Assembly (NCBI RefSeq): GCF_014642835.1
Contig: NZ_BMJA01000001.1
Span: 1,907,267 to 1,971,266, forward strand
From: Dyella nitratireducens
GTDB taxonomy: Bacteria; Pseudomonadota; Gammaproteobacteria; Xanthomonadales; Rhodanobacteraceae
Direction: 5' to 3'
DNA: 64,000 nt
The notes beneath the pieces were generated by a model. That model was not told the origin of the DNA. It saw only the letters and a program-made list of their open reading frames with translations, and did no database searches. Position numbers and translations under genes: made by a program. Each line of letters opens with the position of its first letter. Position 1 is the stretch's first letter. Positions 52,874 through 61,220 of the stretch are shown here, piece after piece.

Positions 52874-53746
52874 TCAGTGTCCTGCGATGGTCTGATCAAT
52901 CCACACCGCATAAAAACTCACCCGCGCCGCCGCAAAGCGCTGCCCGCATACTCCCATGCGAAATGAACCATCTTGCATCTGCCGCACGATATGCTCCACT
53001 TCACTGGCTGTCCCATCCAGGCCATGAGTGACGCCGGCCAGGTAGGTGCGACCAGCCACATCGACGGTGACTGGGCCGCCGCTATCGCCACCTGCTGTGG
53101 CGCCGCTGAGGGCCGGGGCGCCGACACTGCAGTCGAACACGTAACGCAGCCAAGGGCCATCGGATTGGGTCAGGCGATTCTCCGCGCGCCGTAATTGAGT
53201 GCGATGACTTTCACTGTCAGGAGCGCCAGTGAGTTCGGTGCCGGTGGCGCCTGCACCGTAAACCGTGCTCAGCATGCCGGGTTTGGCGTTGCCGCGATCG
53301 ATCGGCATCGGCACCACATCGGTTACGGGCTCAGTGAGTTCCAGCAGGGCAATGTCGTGCATAACAGCCATCGCAGCCATGTACTGATGCATAAAGGCGT
53401 CGGGTTTGGTTGTTTTGACCTGCTTGAACATCTGCTGCCAGGCGTCTCGCGCAGCGGGGTAATCAGGGTAAACAACAATGCGACTCACCGCGCGTCGCTT
53501 TCCGTTGATGGTCACGAAATGCTCTTCAGGCATCATCTGCATCATATTCACTGCATGGGCCGCAGTGATCACCCAGCGTGGGGCGATCAGCGTGCCGTGA
53601 CCTTCGTCGGGCAGATCGACCAGCGCGGGAATGGTTTGCGGGCTGACGCGGTAGCGTGCATCGGGCTGATCGTGGCGTATCACGATAGCGTTAGCGCTTG
53701 TACTGAGCAGTAGCAGTGGAAGAGTGAAACGTAGCATGGTCTTCAT
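52874..53746 (-). CDS. Secreted trypsin-like serine protease
   Basis: A 290-residue protein from ATG 53746 (AAGGAACCAC). Signal peptide ends STSANA. The catalytic triad is visible: H in VITAAHAV, D in HDIALLELTE, S in GGDSGGPV. A Cys pair (FDCSVG, GVCGQR) may be disulfide-bonded. Belongs to chymotrypsin family S1. It is the largest enzyme in the array; a toxic or nutrient role is unknown. Confidence 0.92.
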   Translation of the reverse strand: MKTMLRFTLPLLLLSTSANAIVIRHDQPDARYRVSPQTIPALVDLPDEGHGTLIAPRWVITAAHAVNMMQMMPEEHFVTINGKRRAVSRIVVYPDYPAARDAWQQMFKQVKTTKPDAFMHQYMAAMAVMHDIALLELTEPVTDVVPMPIDRGNAKPGMLSTVYGAGATGTELTGAPDSESHRTQLRRAENRLTQSDGPWLRYVFDCSVGAPALSGATAGGDSGGPVTVDVAGRTYLAGVTHGLDGTASEVEHIVRQMQDGSFRMGVCGQRFAAARVSFYAVWIDQTIAGH

Positions 53747-53924
53747 GTGGTTCCTTCCGTTGGCGTGGTTGATGAGTTTGGCGCTACTGGCAGTCATCCA
53801 TTGATAGCTTGGTGAGGTACCGTGGATGACCTTCGAAGATCACATGCCCTACTTGCCCTATCCTCGATAATAGTCGCAAATCGCACTGCCCTAATGCCCG
53901 CTTTGGGTCGGAAGCGGACACGCC

Positions 53925-54362
53925 TTAACGATGCGTTCGCCAATCAGCGAGACGTTGATCTAGCCTCGGCTTCAGCTTTTCAAAATTTTCCCAAGTATCG
54001 GCGACGTAATACAGCCGATCAGAACCCCGAGGCAATCCATGCCCGAGAAGAGCCTCGTAATCTGCAAGGTACGATCCATTTGAAAAGTCGAAGTAGCTTG
54101 CCGTAAAGGCATTTCCCTCTTCGTTTAAATCTTCATCTGTGAACTTTCCATCGCAAGCCCAAAGGAAAAATTCACCTGGCGTAAGGGACCGACCAGCGAG
54201 TTTTTCTAGATTCTCGGGCATTTCGTCAGTGTGCAACTCACCGGCAAGTCCAGACTGCAGCGCCCAAGCTACAAACATTCCGGTATGAATAGCTCCAGCA
54301 CTTGCTGGCAAATCCTTTGGGAAGTTTCCGCCTGAGTGCCAAGACGCATCGTCGTATTTCAT
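53925..54362 (-). CDS. DUF7832-like immunity-type protein
   Basis: A 145-residue protein with AAGGAATCACGG before ATG. The start (MKYDDASWHSGGNFPKDLP) and the GMFVAWALQSGLAGELH motif are, from memory, shared by DUF7832 immunity-like proteins. Flanked by palindromes at 53896 and 54401. Confidence 0.7.
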   Translation of the reverse strand: MKYDDASWHSGGNFPKDLPASAGAIHTGMFVAWALQSGLAGELHTDEMPENLEKLAGRSLTPGEFFLWACDGKFTDEDLNEEGNAFTASYFDFSNGSYLADYEALLGHGLPRGSDRLYYVADTWENFEKLKPRLDQRLADWRTHR

Positions 54363-54453
54363 CCGTGATTCCTTTCAGTTTTTGATTGACTAACTACAGT
54401 GTCCACTCTGGGTCGAAAGCGAACATTACCCGACTTCACGCTCGCTAGAGCAC

Positions 54454-55125
54454 CTAACCAGGTTGGTCGATTTCAGCCACGGACCGATTTGCAAGCGTAA
54501 CCCAGGCGGACAAGCAAGCAAGCTTCTGTTCTTTCCGCCAAGGCCTCCCTACGGGCGCACCCAACAGTTTCAGTCTGTTATCCAGTTCCGCCGAAGAAAC
54601 GCCTAGCACCTTGGTGGCGAGTTCGGGTAGTGATTTCTCTTCCTGATCGACCATGTCGACGCCACATTGGCCAACCGCGAATCGCAGCGCTTCGCGTACG
54701 GCCATGGTTTCGGCAATCGGCACGTGTTCCGCCCAGGCGAGGCTGTATTCGAGGAGGTCGGTAATCCAACCGGCGCGGTTGACGAGCAACGCGACTACAG
54801 CCGGCCTGCATCCCGCTGCATCAAGTCGATGGATGATGGCTTGCAGGCTATTCGTCGCCAGCTGATTCTGACGCCTGCGCCCCTCCGCCACGATGGCAAT
54901 GGCTTCAGGCGCAGCGCCTCCTGTAGGCTCGCGTTGCGTTTCAGCGGCCAGCCGATAGGGCTCAAAGGATAATCGGTCGCTCTGGGTAGACGTCTCTAGA
55001 ACCGTAGAGAGGACGACGCAAGGCTCCCCCTTCGCAACGGTGACACCGACGGCGACGGCGCCACCTTTGAACGCGCGCAATCCGAGTCCGGCAATAAGCG
55101 GTGAGCGAATCTTGGGTTGAGGCAT
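54454..55125 (-). CDS. Orphan protein with Rossmann-like start
   Basis: A 223-residue protein with a strong ribosome-binding site (AGGAGGTAGCG). It begins AGLGLRAFKGGAVAVGVTV and later has LAWAEHVPIAETMAVREALRF and SAWVTLANRSVAEI. The pattern is a small acyltransferase- or nucleotidase-like alpha-beta fold, but I cannot assign it. Flanked by palindromes at 54401 and 55191. Confidence 0.55.
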   Translation of the reverse strand: MPQPKIRSPLIAGLGLRAFKGGAVAVGVTVAKGEPCVVLSTVLETSTQSDRLSFEPYRLAAETQREPTGGAAPEAIAIVAEGRRRQNQLATNSLQAIIHRLDAAGCRPAVVALLVNRAGWITDLLEYSLAWAEHVPIAETMAVREALRFAVGQCGVDMVDQEEKSLPELATKVLGVSSAELDNRLKLLGAPVGRPWRKEQKLACLSAWVTLANRSVAEIDQPG

Positions 55126-55241
55126 CGCTACCTCCTATGGCCCGGTCGAGAGGGAGGCCTGAAAAGCCCACAAAACTTAGGGCCTTCAAGGTCTGCTTCG
55201 AATCGAAAACCGTCATAGCCATGCCAAGTGGTTGAACGACA

Positions 55242-55691
55242 TCAGTATTCAATAACTTTCCACTGGGCAATTTTTTGCATGTAGCGAGCCATGGCGTACT
55301 GGCCGAAAAAGAAAGCCACTATCGCGAATGGCCAAAGAACAGCGTTCTTATATTCGCGCACCGGGATGCCCAAGGCGAGTAACAGTTCGACATAGCCGAC
55401 ACAACTTACCAAGCAGCCCATCGATGACACGGCAATAAGCTTGATTCGCGATCGCAGGTCTATGGTAAGCCAAGCACCACAGTGCGCACACCGATACTGC
55501 TTAAATGTCCCTGGCCGGGGCAGATAATCTTTTGTCCTTGGATAAATCGTTTGACTGCAACATGGGCATGTCACAGCCAGGCCCTCCATGCCTGGCTTTT
55601 CCGAACCAGGCGATTGTGCACGAGCGTCGGATAGGCTCTTCTTTCTCGCCAAGCGGTAAGCCAATCTTTGTTGCTGTCGAGTCGATGGCAT
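55242..55691 (-). CDS. Zinc-ribbon membrane protein, family B paralog
   Basis: A 149-residue protein: a charged Lys/Arg-rich start, zinc ribbon CPCCSQTI...YRCAHCGAWL, two membrane helices (SMGCLVSCVGYVELLLALG, LWPFAIVAFFFGQYAMARY). It shares layout with the gene at 52361. Flanked by palindromes at 55191 and 55737. Confidence 0.6.
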   Translation of the reverse strand: MPSTRQQQRLAYRLARKKSLSDARAQSPGSEKPGMEGLAVTCPCCSQTIYPRTKDYLPRPGTFKQYRCAHCGAWLTIDLRSRIKLIAVSSMGCLVSCVGYVELLLALGIPVREYKNAVLWPFAIVAFFFGQYAMARYMQKIAQWKVIEY

Positions 55692-55781
55692 TGGCCCAGC
55701 CTAATCCCCCAAAGGATCGCTAATGTCTATTCAAGCGTCCGCTCCGCGTCGGAAGTGGACGCCTTGTTTGTGGATCAAGCC

Positions 55782-56357
55782 CTATGGATGGACATCGCGC
55801 CAAACTCCTGCGCGTTCAAATAATGCGGTATAGAGATTGACAAGCTTCGTTAGACCCCGTGACGCCGCATTCGAATCCGGTTGCCAGCGTGATAGGGCTT
55901 TGCATTCCCCCTTATCCACAACCTCAATGGTCAGAATATCCCCATCTGCGCCCATGACATTGTCCGTTGCTGGAAGCGTCCAAAAACCCGCTCCGTTCAA
56001 CGCCGCCTTTATGCCGTCAATCTCTGATCTGGATGGTTTGTCAGTGTTCTGAAATCCAATATCCCCAGCGGAATACCCAAAGCGGCCAGTCAATACCACC
56101 ACACGGCGAACTGTCATTGGACCATTTTCTTCGTAGCGTAGCGTAATCGGATGTCGAAACGTCGGCAGATAAGTGAACCTTACGGCGAAATAACTTGAAC
56201 TTTTGCCGGCTGCTGTGAGGGTCGGCTCGTTAAAAGCCTGCAGACCAAAAGCAGCGTACGGGTTGGGGCAATCCTCAGTTTTGGGGGGTTGAGACGCGCA
56301 TGCAACATGAACCCATATCACAAGGATTGCCCCTAGGACGGACCTCAAGCGTTTCAT
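55782..56357 (-). CDS. Secreted or lipid-anchored orphan protein
   Basis: A 191-residue protein with AAGGGAGC before ATG. N-terminal signal (VLGAILVIWVHVACAS, possible lipobox HVAC). Mature part is beta-rich with Cys (EDCPNPYAAFGLQAF, VVDKGECKALSRW). Not recognised. Confidence 0.6.
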   Translation of the reverse strand: MKRLRSVLGAILVIWVHVACASQPPKTEDCPNPYAAFGLQAFNEPTLTAAGKSSSYFAVRFTYLPTFRHPITLRYEENGPMTVRRVVVLTGRFGYSAGDIGFQNTDKPSRSEIDGIKAALNGAGFWTLPATDNVMGADGDILTIEVVDKGECKALSRWQPDSNAASRGLTKLVNLYTALFERAGVWRDVHP

Positions 56358-56465
56358 GAATTCAGCTCCCTTAGAAAACTTTCCAATGTCCGCTTCGGGT
56401 TGACGGCGGGCATTGGATTTCGTCGCCCGATTAGTGAAGCTGGCTTTTCCCCAATTTCCACGAGA

Positions 56466-57158
56466 TTAGCCCGTCGCGTTAGATATCGCGCGAAGTTGCT
56501 CAAGCGAAAGTTGAATAAGCGGTATGAATTGCCAGAGGATGAGTGAAGTCACCAGAACGAGTCCTACAAGGACAACTTTTTCCAACCTTGGGTATTTGCC
56601 ATTGCTCGCGTCATCCAGGACTTCACTCAGCGGGACATCCCCATAGTTTTTCATCGACATGAAGAGACTTCGCAGCTTTGCATCGTTCCAGTTGTTGGGG
56701 CCGAAGGTAATGGGCGTCTTTGTCTCCTGCCGTCCGTTCGCCTTGTGGACAATGGAAACTCGCACGCCTGAAGGCCCCTTGGCCTGTTGGATTGTATCGG
56801 CCGCGTACCCCAGAACATCGTTCGCTGGCATGCTTGTTTTCGATAACGACAGAGTGATCTCGATGGAATGGCGAGTGATGACTGTTTTTCTCCACAGGAA
56901 GCTCAAAAAATAAAGAGATACACAGATATCGATAACGCACAGCATGACTACGCTTAGGTCAACATGTGCGGCGGGACTTGGATGGTGTCTGTAGGAATAA
57001 ATGGAATCAAGCACGGGCAACGTTATCGCCACATTCATAGCGGCGACAGCTAGAACAGCGATGAACCGTATAACGGTGGAGTGCTTGTAGGTATGCGGCA
57101 AGATATAGAACTTGGCCAGGTACTCGGCGCAACTACCTGCCACGTAGTGACTTTCCAT
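56466..57158 (-). CDS. Membrane protein, paralog A of the 50389 gene
   Basis: A 230-residue protein from ATG 57158 (AGGGGAGCCC). It aligns with the 50389 protein from SCAEYLAKFYILPHTYKHS through NDVLGYA, MKNYGDVPLSEVLDD and the final helices, but lacks the N-terminal zinc ribbon. Shared parts are similar, not identical, so duplication is old or imported. Flanked by palindromes at 56388 and 57233. Confidence 0.7.
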   Translation of the reverse strand: MESHYVAGSCAEYLAKFYILPHTYKHSTVIRFIAVLAVAAMNVAITLPVLDSIYSYRHHPSPAAHVDLSVVMLCVIDICVSLYFLSFLWRKTVITRHSIEITLSLSKTSMPANDVLGYAADTIQQAKGPSGVRVSIVHKANGRQETKTPITFGPNNWNDAKLRSLFMSMKNYGDVPLSEVLDDASNGKYPRLEKVVLVGLVLVTSLILWQFIPLIQLSLEQLRAISNATG

Positions 57159-57263
57159 GGGCTCCCCTGAATGCATTGGTTGTATTGCCACGAAATGGGG
57201 CGTGCAGGCAAAGGCCATTATTTTCTTGATATGTCTGCAGTCGAAAGCAGACATCCTGCATCG

Positions 57264-57872
57264 TCAGTGGTTAGGTGCGCTTGCCGAATCTTGTGCAGCA
57301 ACCCTCTTGTAGTCACTGACCGTTTCAGTCTGATATGGGCCGCCATCGTAGGAGCTCTTGGCTTCTTCATGGATGGCGTTGTGATCGGCACTCATCGATG
57401 CATGAATAACCGTGCGCACCTTCTCGCCATTGGCCTCGCTGTCCAGCTCCGTCTCCCAGCTATTGCCAGCGATCGTGGTTGTAAATTCAATGCATCCTTG
57501 CGTGTTATCGCACCACACGCTCCTGTACGCCTTTGCGCTCGAATCCCACCAGGCAAAACTCTGGCCGATGATGTCTCCGCTCGAACCGTGCGACCAATAG
57601 TCTTGGACAATTGAGAATCCGCCCGGGCCTTTTTTCATGATCATAACGCCATGATCGAGGCCTCCTTTTGGCGAACTTTTCCCAGGCAATGTCCGAGTAA
57701 TGACATTCCATTTGCCGATTCTCGGATACAGCGCCGCCATCTCCCACGGTGGTGTAGCGGCTGACGCGCCAACAGCGGAAACTTTTTCGTCAGCTGTGGC
57801 GGGACCTTTTGCCATCACTGCCGTGAAAGGCATAACGGACAACATGCAAAGAAGCGCCATCGATTTGTTCAT
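57264..57872 (-). CDS. Secreted DUF1579-like protein
   Basis: A 202-residue protein from ATG 57872 (GGAGCGGTAT). Signal ends AVMAKGP. Body: RIGKWNVITRTLPG, GFSIVQDYWSHGSSGDIIGQSFAWWD, YRSVWCDNTQGCIEF, like the DUF1579/lipocalin-like secreted family. Function unknown. Confidence 0.65.
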   Translation of the reverse strand: MNKSMALLCMLSVMPFTAVMAKGPATADEKVSAVGASAATPPWEMAALYPRIGKWNVITRTLPGKSSPKGGLDHGVMIMKKGPGGFSIVQDYWSHGSSGDIIGQSFAWWDSSAKAYRSVWCDNTQGCIEFTTTIAGNSWETELDSEANGEKVRTVIHASMSADHNAIHEEAKSSYDGGPYQTETVSDYKRVAAQDSASAPNH

Positions 57873-57990
57873 ATACCGCTCCAACCATTTCTTGCGGAGT
57901 GCTCAGGTTGCTAAGGCGAGTCCGTCTCGTTATTTAGCATAAATCGCATGTCCGTTTTAAGTCGGAAGCGGATATTGCCGGTTTTGCGCA

Positions 57991-58431
57991 TCACTTTAGT
58001 AGCCAATCATCCGTATCTCTGTGCTTATCCAATCCCAGGGCGGCGAATTCATCCCTATGATTAAGTCGCTGAACGCCAATTTCGGCGAGTGCGCTGTTGA
58101 TGGCCTCCGCATCTATGGTAATTGGGCCTTCTTTTTCAGCACCATTGAAAATCACGGAAGCTTGCGCGCCGTCGCCGCCAAAAAATTCAGCTTCGACATA
58201 CGCCACTTGGCCCTTACCGCTTATCGCAGCACACAGGTCAATCAGCTCGACAGGTAAGCTCTCGGCGCCGTCGGTCAATGGGCAGAACGGGAGTCGGAAC
58301 CTTTTCCGGGCGTCGGACGTGAGCGGCAGCATTCCATATCCTTGAGGCAACTCGACTAGATGCCATACCTCATTGCCGACATCTTGCAGAACGTCGTGGC
58401 GCCCGATAATCGCTTGAAGACAGTAAGCCAA
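57991..58431 (-). CDS. Immunity-like protein with TTG start
   Basis: A 146-residue protein that starts at TTG with AGGGGGAG close before it. It resembles an uncharacterised family common in polyimmunity regions: VAYVEAEFFGGDGAQASVIF, then [30 protein letters not shown] at the C-terminus. Its last 160-170 bases are duplicated at 60415-60584. Flanked by palindromes at 57950 and 58462. Confidence 0.7.
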   Translation of the reverse strand: MAYCLQAIIGRHDVLQDVGNEVWHLVELPQGYGMLPLTSDARKRFRLPFCPLTDGAESLPVELIDLCAAISGKGQVAYVEAEFFGGDGAQASVIFNGAEKEGPITIDAEAINSALAEIGVQRLNHRDEFAALGLDKHRDTDDWLLK

Positions 58432-58596
58432 TTCACTCCCCCTTTCGCCGAGTCGTTCGATGGCCGCTTTGGATTGCGGACACTCAGCGCTTAAGCGGGA
58501 TGAGGATAGCGATTATTAGGCGCCCTGTCAGGCGACGTTATCGATACAAGAAGCGGGCTCGGGTCGGAGACAAACATTTCGCATTTTATCGATCCG

Positions 58597-59013
58597 CTAG
58601 TCTTCGGAGTGATCGTAAACATCCAGGTCTAGCTCGATGCCACGTTCGCCTAACGCAAGTAACTGCGCAGGTGAGATGGATAACCCATTGTTGCCGGAAC
58701 TCATGAACAAACCCACGAACAGGTCAATTCGACACGTTTCTCTGATCTTGGCCCATGCGGACATATCGCTGGTCAGCCTTCCAAGAAGTTCATCGATCTG
58801 ACCGGGCAAGTCTTCCGGTGCTTGCTCTGTAGCCCGAAGGCGCCAGAGACCTGTACGGGCAACACGCACGGTTCCCGTCTTTGGGCCAGCGATGCGTTCA
58901 CCCTTGCGCTCGGAAGCCGTCGGCGCACATCCCAACAGCCTTGTCACCTCCTCAGGAAGGAGAGAATCGCCGAAGATGCGGAGCGCTGCTTGCGAACTTT
59001 CAAACCTCGCCAC
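58597..59013 (-). CDS. DUF4279-like immunity-type protein
   Basis: A 138-residue protein from GTG 59013 after a perfect AAGGAGGT. Core: AALRIFGDSLLPEEVTRLLG and RTGLWRLRATEQAPEDLPG, then IDLFVGLFMSSGNNGLSISPA and GIELDLDVY, as in DUF4279. These are known as orphan immunity-like proteins. Flanked by palindromes near 58549 (decayed) and 59066. Confidence 0.78.
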   Translation of the reverse strand: MARFESSQAALRIFGDSLLPEEVTRLLGCAPTASERKGERIAGPKTGTVRVARTGLWRLRATEQAPEDLPGQIDELLGRLTSDMSAWAKIRETCRIDLFVGLFMSSGNNGLSISPAQLLALGERGIELDLDVYDHSED

Positions 59014-59089
59014 GCTTTTACCTCCTTATCATTTGAGCCGACGAGCCGATATGGGCATGTATAACGTCCGCTACGGGTCGGAAGCGGAT

Positions 59090-59119
59090 ATCCGCAAGCC
59101 TGACATATGGTAACCATGC
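59090..59119 (-). pseudogene. Start fragment of a third paralog A copy
   Basis: The reverse strand reads MVTICQACGY, as at the start of the 50389 gene (METICQACGY), with similar upstream bases (GTGGGC-ATGG). It then runs straight into the palindrome at 59066. The rest of the gene is missing, so it is a truncated copy whose end coincides with the repeat. Confidence 0.6.
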
Positions 59120-59256
59120 CCACTCCCTGTATGGGTTGATACTTTTGAGTGAATAATCTCGAAAAGGCATCGGGTTGACTTATGAAGAAAACGTAACCCC
59201 ATACCGCTTCTAGACTGCCCCTTACTCTAAGCTCCGCTACCGCTCGGAAGCAGACC

Positions 59257-59511
59257 TTAGCCCACGGGTGTCAGATCATCAGGAAACTTGGATGCCCATT
59301 CCCACTCGGTATCGTTCAAATCCCGGCCGCTTCGTCGCCACGCTCTGTTCAGATGAGCGAACACGTGTCCTAGGTCTATACGAAGCTCGGGGTCTCCGTA
59401 GTCTGGATTCTCTTTGAGGTCCTTGATCAAGTTTTCGAGATGCTCTCGAGCATCCTCGAGTTCATACATAAACGCGGCCCACTCGACTGACTGAAGCTTC
59501 TTATTGATCAT
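59257..59511 (-). CDS. Small acidic orphan protein
   Basis: 84 residues, all-helical start (KKLQSVEWAAFMYELEDAREHLENLI) and an acidic tail (GRDLNDTEWEWASKFPDDL). Weak ribosome-binding site. Unknown family. Flanked by palindromes at 59232 and 59549. Confidence 0.5.
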   Translation of the reverse strand: MINKKLQSVEWAAFMYELEDAREHLENLIKDLKENPDYGDPELRIDLGHVFAHLNRAWRRSGRDLNDTEWEWASKFPDDLTPVG

Positions 59512-59573
59512 CAGACACCAAATCCAACTTGTCGCCTCGTGCTTTTATGCCCGCTTCGGGTCGAAAGCGGACC

Positions 59574-59891
59574 TCAGCAATCACCAAAATTCTCTCGGAG
59601 CCAACTCCGCCTAGCCTCGATATTCTGGCTAAGTTGAGGTAAGCGAGCTGCCAAGCGGTCGAGCGCTGCGCTCATTTGCTCCGGCGACCAAAACAATAAA
59701 CCCTCGTCGAAAGCAAGTGCGATAGCGGCACGTTCCGCGTCGCCATGCTCGATCCACTCTGCCAGTTCTCTTCGAATGGAGGCGCCATTATCGGTACCTT
59801 GCCACACGAGTCGGCCCAACTGGTCGGCCAAAGAATCTGGCGTCGCTGTCGGGCTCCTGCTTTGGAAAAGCATTTCCGCAACGTCAGTCAT
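59574..59891 (-). CDS. Helical orphan protein
   Basis: 105 residues with GGGGAGCAGA before ATG: LADQLGRLVWQGTDNGASIRREL, WSPEQMSAALDRLAARLPQLS. No family recognised; the size is immunity-like. Its stop nearly touches the palindrome at 59549; another is upstream at 59914. Confidence 0.55.
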   Translation of the reverse strand: MTDVAEMLFQSRSPTATPDSLADQLGRLVWQGTDNGASIRRELAEWIEHGDAERAAIALAFDEGLLFWSPEQMSAALDRLAARLPQLSQNIEARRSWLRENFGDC

Positions 59892-59944
59892 TCTGCTCCC
59901 CTGGTTACGCTGCCTCCGCTACGGGTCGGAAGCGGATACCCCAA

Positions 59945-60367
59945 TCAGATATTTATACGTGTCCTAAGGAAAGCCAAGTACTTGGGATCATCTTCCATGA
60001 AGATGTCTAGCCCAGCACCCATGTATGCCCTGGTCAGCTCATCTGCTGATTTATCTAGATTCCCAACCTCGTAATAACTCTGGCCTAGGCGGAGATGGAT
60101 GAATGGATTGCCCAGACCATTGGCACATTGCACCGCATTGGAAAAGCATTTGAAGCACTTTTCATAGTCGGCAGTGCGAAAGTGCGCATCCCCAATGGCG
60201 ACATAAATCCAAGTTGCCGCTTCCCATTGCCTATGGTCACCGGGCAAGAGCCGCAATGCGGACTTGTATCTATCCTGTGCCAAGCCAAAGCTTCCCGCTG
60301 CGGCCAGGTCGTCACCCTCTTTGCACAGAGCTTCTATTTGAGCGTGAACTGATTCATCCAATTCCAT
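59945..60367 (-). CDS. TPR-repeat protein
   Basis: A 140-residue protein from ATG 60367 (AGGAGGGAGAACA). TPR pairs: SFGLAQDRYKSALRLLPGD, WIYVAIGDAHFRTADYEKCFKCFSNAV, FIHLRLGQSYYEVGNLDKSADEL in outline. Cytosolic adaptor. Flanked by palindromes at 59914 and 60395. Confidence 0.75.
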   Translation of the reverse strand: MELDESVHAQIEALCKEGDDLAAAGSFGLAQDRYKSALRLLPGDHRQWEAATWIYVAIGDAHFRTADYEKCFKCFSNAVQCANGLGNPFIHLRLGQSYYEVGNLDKSADELTRAYMGAGLDIFMEDDPKYLAFLRTRINI

Positions 60368-60414
60368 TGTTCTCCCTCCTAGGCTGCCGATCATGTCTGC
60401 TCTGGGTTGCGGAC

Positions 60415-60584
60415 ATTGCCGGTTTTGCGCATCACTTTAGTAGCCAATCATCCGTATCTCTGTGCTTATCCAATCCCAGGGCGGCGAATTCATCCCTGTG
60501 ATTAAGTCGCTGAACGCCAATTTCGGCGAGTGCGCTGTTGATGGCCTCCGCATCTATGGCGATGGGGCCTGCTTTTTCAGCACC
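60415..60584 (-). repeat. 170-bp direct repeat of the 57974-58143 segment
   Basis: This segment and 57974-58143 agree with only a few mismatches over 170 bases, including the coding end of the immunity-like gene at 57991. The match begins at a palindrome (60395 and 57950). It shows a recombination junction. Confidence 0.85.
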
Positions 60585-60761
60585 TTGGCGGCGTTCATTG
60601 TAGAAGCTCAAGACAGCGGATGGGTTTCGCCTCCATCCCTCGGGCGACGCAACGTCCTCGATGGCGCACTCGTTCCAGAGACCGCCCATGTCACGAAAGG
60701 TCTTTAACCCACTCTTTGCGCTAACACCCGCGCCAGTGAAGACCACAACCTTCTCCGTCAC
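60432..60761 (-). CDS. Chimeric ORF: Sir2 N-terminus joined to immunity C-terminus
   Basis: A 109-residue frame from GTG 60761. Residues 1-58 read as the start of a Sir2/CobB-type NAD-dependent deacylase ([30 protein letters not shown]), including the NAD-binding GAG motif, then the frame switches to the last 45 residues of the immunity-like gene at 57991. The Sir2 part lacks its catalytic half, so it is almost surely non-functional as a deacylase. The frame-preserving join may be chance. Confidence 0.75.
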   Translation of the reverse strand: MTEKVVVFTGAGVSAKSGLKTFRDMGGLWNECAIEDVASPEGWRRNPSAVLSFYNERRQGAEKAGPIAIDAEAINSALAEIGVQRLNHRDEFAALGLDKHRDTDDWLLK

Positions 60762-60776
60762 ACGAATATCCGAGAT

Positions 60777-60959
60777 TCAATTATTAGGGCTAAGCGAGGC
60801 AAGGACGGCTAAGTGCCGGAAGCAGGCCTCGTTACTCGTATATTTTCCCATCCAAAGGAACAACGTTAGGTCTTTCCAGCTCGGACTTTCGGCAGCTGAC
60901 TCGGGCCAGCTGGGGTGATCAACACCCGCCGCAGCCGCTTCTAGAAATGATGAGCACCC
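60777..60959 (-). pseudogene. Possible gene remnant at the array end
   Basis: The reverse strand is open for 60 codons after a TAA at 60960-60962, without a start codon (FLEAAAAGVDHPSWPESAAE, SWKDLTLFLWMGKY). It resembles globular sequence and contains a decayed palindrome near 60805. It could be chance. Confidence 0.3.
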
Positions 60960-61220
60960 TTAGTCAACTTTTGATCGGCACAATGCAACTTTTTCTCTTG
61001 TCGAAAAAGTCGCATTCATGCATTTCTTTTTATTGAGTTGAGTGCCCGTGCCCTTCATGCAATAGATCCAATTTTTTAATGCCATCGACAGTTAGCAATA
61101 CCGCGTCCGGAATGCGCGTTTTGGCCGTGAGTAAAAAAACCGGGGTTACCCTTGCATGCGCCTTACGCATTGTGATATCTAAATCGAGCAGTCAAGGGGA
61201 CTGTATAAGGAGAAGCAAGC
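60960..61220. other. Spacer before the Gly-rich secreted protein
   Basis: A relatively AT-rich stretch. No gene seen. The end contains the ribosome-binding site AAGGAG of the next gene. Confidence 0.4.

Larger units (their letters stand above)
43164..60414 (-). repeat. Array palindrome family: 29 clear copies separating one-way genes
   Basis: Each copy is a short palindrome with outer arms GTCCGCTT and AAGCGGAC and a centre such as TCGACCCG (24-bp form), or a 20-bp form with GTCCGC and GCGGAC arms. Starts: 43164, 43663, 44117, 44776, 45755, 46228, 46618, 46883, 47231, 47835, 48446, 48860, 50301, 51376, 52313, 52809, 53896, 54401, 55191, 55737, 56388, 57233, 57950, 58462, 59066, 59232, 59549, 59914 and 60395. 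Decayed copies lie near 45402, 49334, 58549 and 60805. Every copy lies between minus-strand genes, usually 1-40 bases past a stop codon and 20-80 before the next start. Unlike integron attC sites they lack the AAC/GTT core and are much shorter. Confidence 0.9.

Noticed and set aside
43164-60414. Calling the array palindromes CRISPR repeats
   Set aside because: Spacing is 150-1500 bases with genes in between, not short spacers, and no Cas gene is present.
43164-60414. Calling the palindromes integron attC sites
   Set aside because: They are 20-24 bp, lack RYYYAAC/GTTRRRY core boxes in the copies I checked, and no integrase is in the window. One GTTGGAT near 59525 is isolated.
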